From: Alphaproteobacteria bacterium
Lineage (GTDB): Bacteria; Pseudomonadota; Alphaproteobacteria; Caulobacterales; Aquidulcibacteraceae
Assembly (NCBI GenBank): GCA_018971945.1
Contig: JAGWZH010000005.1
Span: 1-63,017 of the forward strand
Reading direction: 5' to 3'
Length of the DNA: 63,017 nt
This document shows positions 56,687-63,017 of the stretch, piece after piece. Numbering within the stretch: the first letter of the stretch is position 1; every line of letters begins with the position of its first letter. The notes below the pieces were generated by a model, which worked only from the letters and a program-made list of their open reading frames with translations, was not told where the DNA came from and did not search any database. Both the position numbers and the translations under genes were made by a program.

Positions 56687-57269
56687 TGGCCCCCTTGGCT
56701 TGCGCCGGCGGCGGTCAAGGGTATGGCCGGCGGATTGTCGCTCAAAGGGCGTGCGTCTGCGCCATGACCGTCCGGGCGAGGGCGGACACTATCCAAGGCG
56801 ATTTCTTCTTGCCGGCCAGGCTTTGATTGCAAAGCGGCCCATCGAGGCCGGCTACGAACCCTCAAAGCGCGCCATGGAGGCGAAGGCGCGGTCTCGCGGG
56901 CCCAGGCTTGTTGCGGTTGAGCGTTTCGAAGACGGACTTTTCGACGTGTGGCAGGGCCTGAGGAGAAAGCCCGTCGTCGCGGTCTTAAAGATCGTTGTCT
57001 TGGGGCGAGGGCGGGTGGCGCGCCCTGACGCCCAAACGCCCAGACGCCCTGGCGCTCTGGCGCCCTGGCCCTATGATGCGCTGATGCGCTGACGCCTGGA
57101 GCGCTGCGGCCTCTTTTTGTGGCGGCATGGCCTCATGCGCCAAGGTTTTGGGATGCGGCCCCTCTCAACAAACGCCTCCCGGCCCAGCGTCCTTGGACGG
57201 TTGCGCCGCCCTTCCGCTTTCGACTGTCTCTGGGTTAGAATTTTCCCGCCTTGGCATAGGGGAATCGCT
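56687..57269. other. Non-coding region between pheT and ion channel gene
   Basis: This 583-base gap has no supported gene. It includes a low-complexity stretch near 57026-57090 rich in repeated gcgc/ccctgg/gacgcc words. Open frames crossing it are Arg-rich and lack family features. The promoter of the K+ channel gene is expected near its 3' end. Confidence 0.45.
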
Positions 57270-58073
57270 ATGATTGGCGCTGCGGAAAAGTCCAGAGTCT
57301 GGCTCTATCGGATGCTTGAGCCCGAGGCTTGGGGGCGGCCAGGCTTGTCCCCCCTCAACGGCGTTCTTGTGATGCTGGTGGTGTTCAGTTTCATCACCCT
57401 GGCTTTGGAGACCGAGCCCACGATCCCCGCCGAAGCGCTCGGCGCGCTCGGCCATGTCAATGTCGGGATCATCTCGGTGTTCGCGCTCGAATACGCGGCT
57501 CGGGTTTGGGCTGCGGGCGAAGACCCGCGCTATCGCGGCTTTGCGGGTCGGCTGCGCTACATGGCGAGCTTTTATGCGCTCGCCGACCTGATGGCGTTTT
57601 TGCCCGAAGCTGTTTTGATCGCGCAAGGCGGGCACATGAGCGGTCAGCAGGTCGCGTTTTTGAAGGCGCTGCGGCTTTTGCGTCTGTTCAAGATCGCTCG
57701 CTATGCGCCGGCGTTTGAGGTGTTTTTGGCGGCGATCAAGCGCAGCTGGAGCCAGCTTGGGGTGGCCTTGGCGTTGGCTCTGGCGTTCGTTTATGTCGGC
57801 GCGCTTTTGCTCTATTTCGTCGAAGGGCCCCTTGACCCTGTGAATTTCGGCTCGATCCCCAGAGCGATCTGGTGGGCGGTGGTGACCCTCACCACGGTGG
57901 GGTACGGCGACGTCTATCCGCACTCCGCGCCAGGCCGCGCGGCCGCCATGATGATCTCGCTCGCGGGGATCGGGATCGTGGCTCTGCCGGCGGGGATTTT
58001 AGCGTCCGCTTTCTCCGACGAATTGCGAGAACGACAGGCTGCGATCTCTGACCGCTCGAAGAGCCCGTCCTGA
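57270..58073 (+). CDS. Voltage-gated potassium channel (6TM ion transporter)
   Basis: This 267-residue inner-membrane K+ channel of the KvAP/Kch-like ion transporter family has six hydrophobic segments. S4 is Arg-rich in LKALRLLRLFKIARYAP, and the pore helix and selectivity filter read WWAVVTLTTVGYGDVYP, with TVGYGD near residues 209-214. The long S6 segment follows as AAAMMISLAGIGIVALPAGI. The ATG at 57270 has an aggggaa site. A short cytoplasmic tail ends the protein; there is no RCK/TrkA domain. Together with kup it indicates active control of K+ flux. Confidence 0.92.
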   Translation: MIGAAEKSRVWLYRMLEPEAWGRPGLSPLNGVLVMLVVFSFITLALETEPTIPAEALGALGHVNVGIISVFALEYAARVWAAGEDPRYRGFAGRLRYMASFYALADLMAFLPEAVLIAQGGHMSGQQVAFLKALRLLRLFKIARYAPAFEVFLAAIKRSWSQLGVALALALAFVYVGALLLYFVEGPLDPVNFGSIPRAIWWAVVTLTTVGYGDVYPHSAPGRAAAMMISLAGIGIVALPAGILASAFSDELRERQAAISDRSKSPS

Positions 58074-58262
58074 CCGTAGGGAGAAGGCCTTCGCCCCATG
58101 GGCTCGCTGCGAGAACGGTCTTTGACGCCAGACGCTCGGACCCTCTGGCGGCGGGTTTCTGAATCTTAAAATCGCAGAAGGACGCGGTTTCGGTTTGCTC
58201 AAACCAGACACGCGCCCCAATCGCAGAGCCCTTGCTTGCGAAGCCCTGGCTCCATAAAGGCT

Positions 58263-58838
58263 CTAAAAGGGTAGGATATTGCGTCGGGGCGAATAAGCCA
58301 AATAACCGATATTGGCGCCGGCCCGCAGACCGACCCCGAAACGCATGGGGGCTAAAGTGATCCCGTCGGCCCGCTGATAATTCAGACCCACGCCGCCGAT
58401 GAAGTAGGCGGCGCCCTCTACTCCGGGAAAGCGGCGGAAAATCTGACGAGGTTCGGTCATTCCGTAGATCAACGTGAAAACCTTGGCGGCGTTGCCGCCG
58501 GAGTCGAATCCCACCGAAGGGCCTTGCCAATAGACCCGCATGCCGTTGCGGCTGCGGCGGAAAAATTGCCTACCCTCGCCATAGCGCAGGCCTATGCCGA
58601 TCGCGGCGGCGGCCTCTGTGCCTTCGATGTAACCGACAGGCCGACCATTGTCTGCGAAGGCGCGCTCCATCATCGCAGCTAAGCCGCTGGCCCCCGCGCC
58701 GAAAAAGGCGTCCGCAGCCTGGGTCATCTCCTCGATGGTGTATTCGCCAGCGTTTTGGGCTTCCGCCGTTCCGAAGGGGGCGAGAACAGCGCCAGCGGCG
58801 AGGCCGGACAGGGCGGCGCGACGGGTCAATGGGGTCAT
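58263..58838 (-). CDS. DUF1134 (EipA-type) periplasmic envelope protein
   Basis: This 191-residue exported protein has a twin-arginine-like signal (MTPLTRRAALSGLAAGAVLA, cleaved after AEAQ). The DUF1134 family core is complete: GYIEGTEAAAAIGIGLRYGE, VYWQGPSVGFDSGGNAAKVF, FPGVEGAAYFIGGVGLNYQ and APMRFGVGLRAGANIGYLAY. The Brucella member EipA is a small SYLF-like beta-barrel needed for envelope integrity; that role is inferred. The ATG at 58838 is preferred to one ten codons upstream because it starts the signal peptide. The family is characteristic of alphaproteobacteria. Confidence 0.9.
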   Translation of the reverse strand: MTPLTRRAALSGLAAGAVLAPFGTAEAQNAGEYTIEEMTQAADAFFGAGASGLAAMMERAFADNGRPVGYIEGTEAAAAIGIGLRYGEGRQFFRRSRNGMRVYWQGPSVGFDSGGNAAKVFTLIYGMTEPRQIFRRFPGVEGAAYFIGGVGLNYQRADGITLAPMRFGVGLRAGANIGYLAYSPRRNILPF

Positions 58839-58961
58839 GGCGCAAAGTGTCTCCAAAGAAGGGCGCAAACAAGGCCTCGCTTGAAGATGTGGCGCCCCCC
58901 TCGCGCTAGGTCGGCCCAGCCCCGACGCTCGTTGAGCGCCCTTCCGCTTGACCGCTGTGAT

Positions 58962-58974
58962 GTTATCTTATAAC
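58962..58974 (+). promoter_or_regulatory. Zur-box-like operator upstream of the ZnuD-like receptor
   Basis: The inverted repeat GTTAT-CTT-ATAAC lies 28 bases before the receptor ATG at 59003 and overlaps the -10 region of a plausible promoter (TTGACC at 58948-58953). Zur boxes of proteobacteria share the GTTAT...ATAAC arms with a short spacer. Together with the zinc-receptor features of the downstream protein, zinc-dependent repression by Zur is likely. Confidence 0.62.
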
Positions 58975-59002
58975 CTTCTTAATAACCTATGGGGATCAAT
59001 CA

Positions 59003-61063
59003 ATGAAAACCGCGACGACAGTTTCCTCGCTGGCTTTGGCCGCGTCGATGGCGCTCGCGGCGCCGTGCCTGGCGCAGACCAGCGCTTCCGGAGACGAACC
59101 TATTATTGTCACGGCGACGGCCCTGAACGATGCGCAGGACGAGGCGCTGCAAGGGGTGACGATGCTTGATCGGAATGCGTTGATCGATCAGCTCGGAGCA
59201 GGTCTCGGTGAAACTCTCGACAGCCAGCCAGGGGTGGCGAGCACGTCTTTCGGGCGGGGCGCGAGCCGGCCAATCATCCGCGGCTTGGGAGAAGACCGGA
59301 TCCGGTTGCTGAGCAATGGTACGGCCCAGATCGACGCGAGTTCCATAAGCCCAGACCACGCGGTGGCGTCGGAAGGCCTTGAGGCGCAGACCATCGAAGT
59401 GCTGCGGGGCTCGGCGGCCTTAGCCTATGGCGGCAATGCGGTGGGCGGGGTGGTCAATGTGCTCGACGGCCGCATTTTGGAAGCCGCTCCCGGGAGCGCT
59501 TTCAGCGGCGAGGCGCTGGCGTCAAACGCTTTAGGCTTTGACGAGACCCAGGCTGCGGGGGCTCTCGCCTTCGCCAATGACCGTTTCGCCGTCCGCGTGG
59601 ACGGATTTATCCGGGACGCTGGCGATTTCGAAATCCCTGGTTTTGCTTATTCGGCGGCCAAGCGAGAAGAAGAAATCGAAGAGGCGCTTGCGGAGGGCGA
59701 GACGCCGGAGGACTTCGCAGAAGGGGCTGCGGAAAACAGCTTCTCAGAGGCTGAGGGCCTCGGCGTCGGGGTCTCGCGCTATGGCGGCTGGGGCTTCGCC
59801 GGGATCTCTGTGCGGCGGCTCGAGAGCTCCTATGGCATCCCCAAGGCGCACGCCCACGGCGGGGACGAAGAGGAGGAGGAAGAGATCTTCCCTGGCCCCT
59901 TCATCGACCTTGAGCAAACCCGCTATGAGGCGCGGCTGGGCCTGACCCAAGGCTTCGGCGTCATCGACGCGGTCCAAGCGGAGGCGGCGCTCGTCGATTA
60001 TGCCCATTCTGAGATCGAAGAAAGCGGGGAGATTGGGACGAGGTTCAGCAATGAAGGCTTCGACGCGCGGATCGAGGCGTTCCACACGCTGGGGGCCCTT
60101 CAAGGGGTCGCCGGCATCAGCGGTTCGGCGGTGGCGTTCTCCGCCCTCGGAGAAGAGGCGTTCGTCACCCCGACAGACATTCGTGATCTCGGCATGTTCG
60201 TCGTCGAGCGGCTGGAAACGGGAGCCTGGTCCTTCGACGGCGGCCTCCGCTACGAGCAACGCGCCTATGACAACGAGGTCTATGGCGAGCGCTCGTTTGA
60301 CCTCTGGAGCGCATCGCTTGGCGTCGGGTATCGGCCGAGCGAGGCCATCACCTTGGGCCTGAGCCTCAGCCGGACCGAACGGGCGCCGACAGAAATCGAG
60401 CTGTTCGCCGATGGGGCCCACCTCGCCACTTCCACCTTCGAGGAAGGAGACCCTGGGCTTGGAACCGAAACGGCGCTTTCGATTGAGGGGACGGCGCGGT
60501 GGACATCAGACCGGCTGCAGCTTCAGGCCAATGTTTTCCATATCGCCTTTGAAGACTACACTGCCTTCTTCGACACAGGCCTTGAAGATGTGGACAGCGA
60601 ACTGCCGATCTTTTCCGCAAGGCAGGAAGACGCGACCTTCACAGGCGGTGAAGTGAGCGCCTCGGCGCGCTTGTTCGCCCGCGGTGATTGGGCCTTCAGG
60701 GCTGACGCCACGGCCGACATTGTGCGGGCGGAGCTCGACGCTGGGGGCAATGCGCCCCGGATCCCGCCGCGGAGCTTCACGCTTGGGTTCACCGGAGAGA
60801 CGGGGCGCTTCAGCAGCCGCGTTGAATGGGTGAGTGTCGCGGAGGCGGAAGATCTGGCCGACTTTGAGACGGTCACGGAAGGCTATGACCTCTTCAACGC
60901 TCATATTTCGTTCCGTCCGGTTGCGGAGAGCGACAGGCTGGTCGTCCGGCTGGATGGGCGCAATCTGACGGACGAAGAGGCGCGGGTGCATTCCTCCTTT
61001 GTGAAGGATCTTTTGCCTCGACCCGGGCGGAGCATGCGTTTGGCGCTGAGTTCGCGTTTCTAA
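59003..61063 (+). CDS. ZnuD-like TonB-dependent receptor, probable zinc receptor
   Basis: This 686-residue TonB-dependent outer-membrane receptor has a signal peptide ending APCLAQ, the short box PIIVTATALND, and a plug domain with RGASRPIIRGLGEDRIRLLS and VLRGSAALAYGGNAVGGVVN. The barrel ends in the aromatic SSRF. A long extracellular loop near residues 215-300 is acidic and carries AHAHGG next to six consecutive Glu, then PFIDLEQTRYEARLG. This is the layout of ZnuD-type zinc receptors. A Zur-box-like operator precedes the gene. Zinc is therefore the likely cargo, though other divalent metals or haem cannot be excluded. Confidence 0.85.
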   Translation: MKTATTVSSLALAASMALAAPCLAQTSASGDEPIIVTATALNDAQDEALQGVTMLDRNALIDQLGAGLGETLDSQPGVASTSFGRGASRPIIRGLGEDRIRLLSNGTAQIDASSISPDHAVASEGLEAQTIEVLRGSAALAYGGNAVGGVVNVLDGRILEAAPGSAFSGEALASNALGFDETQAAGALAFANDRFAVRVDGFIRDAGDFEIPGFAYSAAKREEEIEEALAEGETPEDFAEGAAENSFSEAEGLGVGVSRYGGWGFAGISVRRLESSYGIPKAHAHGGDEEEEEEIFPGPFIDLEQTRYEARLGLTQGFGVIDAVQAEAALVDYAHSEIEESGEIGTRFSNEGFDARIEAFHTLGALQGVAGISGSAVAFSALGEEAFVTPTDIRDLGMFVVERLETGAWSFDGGLRYEQRAYDNEVYGERSFDLWSASLGVGYRPSEAITLGLSLSRTERAPTEIELFADGAHLATSTFEEGDPGLGTETALSIEGTARWTSDRLQLQANVFHIAFEDYTAFFDTGLEDVDSELPIFSARQEDATFTGGEVSASARLFARGDWAFRADATADIVRAELDAGGNAPRIPPRSFTLGFTGETGRFSSRVEWVSVAEAEDLADFETVTEGYDLFNAHISFRPVAESDRLVVRLDGRNLTDEEARVHSSFVKDLLPRPGRSMRLALSSRF

Positions 61064-61598
61064 GACGCTGTGCGCAAAGCTTGGGGGAGAGCGCATTCTA
61101 CGCCCGCGCCACGGGGCCATGGCTCTGGCGGTCGCCGCCGCCACGAGAGCTGAGGCGGGGATCAATACGCCTCGCCTTCCGCAGTCTGAGCCGCCTTCGG
61201 CGCGCCCGTGCGGTATCCTCGCCGCTTAGACAAAGGCCGATCGGCAAGGGCGGCAGACGCCGCCGCCGCTGACCGACTTATTGACGCGCAGCGTCAATCA
61301 ACGCTTGCCAGCGACAATCTCACCGAGACACTATCCCTGAACCGGCCACTCGTCTCATCCAGATTGTCGCGCTACAGCAAAGTTTGTTTGGTCGAGACCG
61401 GACCCCTCGATCACCCCAAACCGCATGCCTGGCTCTTGCAGCCCAGGACCTCCGCCGCAGCCGTCGGCGGGCCATGATGGCTGCAGTCGCGCTCTTTCGG
61501 TTCGGTCGGGGAGGGCGTCTGGAGCCCCCTTGCGCTGGCGCTGCCCATCTGAGACCTGCCCCTTCCCGCGGCGCAGCAAGCACGCTACCTCAAAGCCC
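61064..61598. other. Non-coding region between ZnuD-like receptor and lepA
   Basis: This 535-base gap contains no supported gene. It has an 8-bp-arm inverted repeat at 61280-61298, listed separately. A 36-residue frame at 61119-61229 with a signal-like start was judged too weak. The lepA promoter should lie in the last 200 bases. Confidence 0.45.
61280..61298. promoter_or_regulatory. Operator-like inverted repeat ATTGACGC-GCA-GCGTCAAT
   Basis: Perfect 8-bp arms surround a 3-base spacer. The symmetric, short-spaced form is typical of dimeric repressor sites, but no regulator gene is adjacent and the nearest starts are lepA (about 300 bases on) and the end of the ZnuD-like gene. Confidence 0.35.
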
Positions 61599-63017
61599 AT
61601 GAGAACCGCCCGAGACCTGATCCGTAATTTCTCCATCGTGGCCCATATCGACCACGGCAAATCCACCCTGTCGGACCGGCTGATCCAGTTCACAGGAGGA
61701 CTATCCGACCGGGAAATGACCGAGCAAGTGCTCGACAATATGGACATCGAGCGCGAGCGCGGGATCACGATCAAAGCCCAGACCGTGCGGCTCGACTACA
61801 AGGCCAAGGACGGCAAGACCTATGTCCTCAACCTGATGGACACGCCCGGGCATGTGGATTTCGCCTATGAGGTGAGCCGGAGCCTTGCGGCCTGCGAGGG
61901 GGCGCTCTTGGTGGTGGACGCCTCGCAAGGGGTCGAAGCGCAGACACTCGCCAATGTCTATCAAGCGCTCGACAATAATCTCGAAATCGTCCCGGTTCTG
62001 AACAAGGTCGATCTTCCGGCTGCCGAGCCCGAACGGGTGAAGGAACAGATCGAAGAGGTGATCGGATTGGACGCCTCCTTCGCTGTGCCCATCAGCGCCA
62101 AGACCGGGCTCAATATCGATCAGGTGCTCGAGGCCGTCGTCACCCGCCTGCCGCCGCCCAAGGAAGGCGACCCGACCCAGCCGCTCAAGGCTCTGCTCGT
62201 GGACGCCTGGTACGACGCCTATCTTGGCGTGGTCGTCCTGGTGAGGGTCATCGACGGGGTCCTGAAAAAAGGCTCGCGGATCAAGATGATGGCCACAGGC
62301 GCGCTTTACGGCGTGGACAAGGTCGGCGTGTTCAGGCCGAAAGCCAGCGATGTGGAGAGTCTCGGTCCTGGCGAAATCGGGTTTTTGACCGCCTCGATCA
62401 AGGAAGTGGCGGACGCGCGGGTCGGGGACACGATCACTTCTGAAAAAGGAGGCGTCACCCAGGCGCTTCCGGGCTTCAAGCCCGCCCAGCCGGTGGTTTT
62501 CTGCGGGCTGTTCCCCACGGACGCGGCGGCGTTTGAAGATTTGCGCGCGGCGATGGGCAGGCTGCGCCTGAATGACGCCAGCTTCTCCTTCGAGATGGAG
62601 ACGAGCGCGGCTTTGGGCTTTGGTTTCCGTTGCGGGTTCTTGGGCCTTTTGCACCTCGAAATCATCCAGGAGCGGCTCAGCCGGGAGTTTAATCTCGACC
62701 TGATCGCCACCGCGCCGTCGGTGATCTATCACATGCACCTCAAGGACGGGTCGGTGCTGGAACTGCACAACCCTGCCGACATGCCGGATGTGATGAAGAT
62801 CGAGGAGATCCACGAGCCGTGGATCAAGGCGACGATTTTGACCCCCGATGAGTATCTCGGCGGGATCTTGAAGCTCTGCCAGGACCGGCGCGGGGTGCAG
62901 GTGGAGCTCAGTTATGTCGGCGCGCGGGCGATGCTTGTTTATGAGCTGCCGCTCAACGAAGTCGTGTTCGACTTCTACGACCGGCTGAAAAGCGTGTCGA
63001 AGGGCTATGCCAGTTTC
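61599..63017 (+). CDS. lepA: Elongation factor 4 (LepA), 3' end outside window
   Basis: LepA is a ribosome-associated GTPase. The window holds the first 473 residues; no stop is reached, so the gene is cut by the window edge. It opens [20 protein letters not shown] with G1 AHIDHGKST at residues 15-23, G3 DTPGHVDF, G4 NKVD and G5 SAKTG. The EF-Tu-like domain II follows, with the LepA-type [14 protein letters not shown] and [16 protein letters not shown] segments. No strong purine site is visible before the ATG at 61599. The family length is near 600, so about 125 residues are missing. Confidence 0.97.
   Translation, partial: MRTARDLIRNFSIVAHIDHGKSTLSDRLIQFTGGLSDREMTEQVLDNMDIERERGITIKAQTVRLDYKAKDGKTYVLNLMDTPGHVDFAYEVSRSLAACEGALLVVDASQGVEAQTLANVYQALDNNLEIVPVLNKVDLPAAEPERVKEQIEEVIGLDASFAVPISAKTGLNIDQVLEAVVTRLPPPKEGDPTQPLKALLVDAWYDAYLGVVVLVRVIDGVLKKGSRIKMMATGALYGVDKVGVFRPKASDVESLGPGEIGFLTASIKEVADARVGDTITSEKGGVTQALPGFKPAQPVVFCGLFPTDAAAFEDLRAAMGRLRLNDASFSFEMETSAALGFGFRCGFLGLLHLEIIQERLSREFNLDLIATAPSVIYHMHLKDGSVLELHNPADMPDVMKIEEIHEPWIKATILTPDEYLGGILKLCQDRRGVQVELSYVGARAMLVYELPLNEVVFDFYDRLKSVSKGYASF

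Noticed and set aside
56700-57092. 130-residue plus-strand frame after pheT
   Set aside because: Arg-rich composition, no recognisable motif and a low-complexity end; probably an open frame by GC content.
61119-61229. 36-residue frame with signal-like start
   Set aside because: Too short, weak ribosome site and no motif.

Overview
The window is GC-rich bacterial chromosome, apart from a short AT-rich stretch near 45.76-45.95 kb. Gene content and order point to an alphaproteobacterium. Markers are the giant 1620-residue NAD-glutamate dehydrogenase, the htpX/DUF1674 divergent pair, rpe-heparinase-purH, grxC-nitrilase-DUF1178 facing ubiG, lysC-ptsP, a RodZ-like gene before ispG, prfA-prmC-DUF4167-clpB, uvrC-pgsA and a DUF1134 (EipA-type) protein. 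Two large TonB-dependent receptors suggest an aquatic or marine heterotroph related to Caulobacterales or Parvularculales. That placement is inference from gene order, not from a marker tree. No rRNA, tRNA, CRISPR array, transposase, integrase or prophage was seen.

Layout. 0-9.2 kb: a methyltransferase/YjgR-like ATPase pair with a (TCTCCG)10 repeat upstream, an SDR, the NAD-glutamate dehydrogenase and a dienelactone-hydrolase-like protein. 9.3-18.2 kb: a DUF3828 lipoprotein, purH-heparinase-rpe, a glycine-zipper lipoprotein, rsmB, htpX, DUF1674 and a Pro/His-rich exported protein. 18.5-24.3 kb: kup, a broken small membrane-protein gene carrying five copies of a 16-bp repeat, DUF29, a membrane protein without a normal start codon, an ArsR/SdpR-SdpI autoregulatory pair with a visible operator, and argG. 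24.3-26.75 kb: a decay zone in which a CPBP protease, an MmcQ/YjbR protein, a patatin phospholipase and a small membrane protein all carry frameshifts and/or nonsense codons. 26.7-42.8 kb: mostly intact core genes (NDUFAF5-like methyltransferase, grxC, nitrilase, DUF1178, ubiG, lysC, ptsP, rodZ-like, ispG, prfA, prmC, DUF4167, clpB with a candidate RpoH promoter). 42.9-49.4 kb: a TonB receptor, a 26-residue membrane peptide, pgsA and uvrC. 49.5-56.7 kb: rpmI-rplT-pheS and pheT, with pheS and pheT separated by a broken ASCH gene, a nitroreductase/secreted dioxygenase pair on the other strand, and a DUF6173/membrane-protein pair. 56.7-63.0 kb: a voltage-gated K+ channel, a DUF1134 protein, a ZnuD-like receptor behind a Zur-box-like operator, and the 5' part of lepA.

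The most notable feature is damage confined to dispensable genes: four adjacent loci at 24.3-26.75 kb, one between pheS and pheT, and one after kup. Single-base changes in G, C or T runs restore family-typical reading in several of them. Point nonsense codons occur in three or four. Essential genes on both sides are clean, which argues for real gene decay over general sequencing error, although localized consensus error cannot be excluded from sequence alone. Second-rank observations are the ZnuD/Zur pairing, the leaderless autoregulated sdpR-like operon, the split pheS-pheT locus and a 26-residue membrane peptide upstream of pgsA. I did not find a convincing wholly new multi-gene system.
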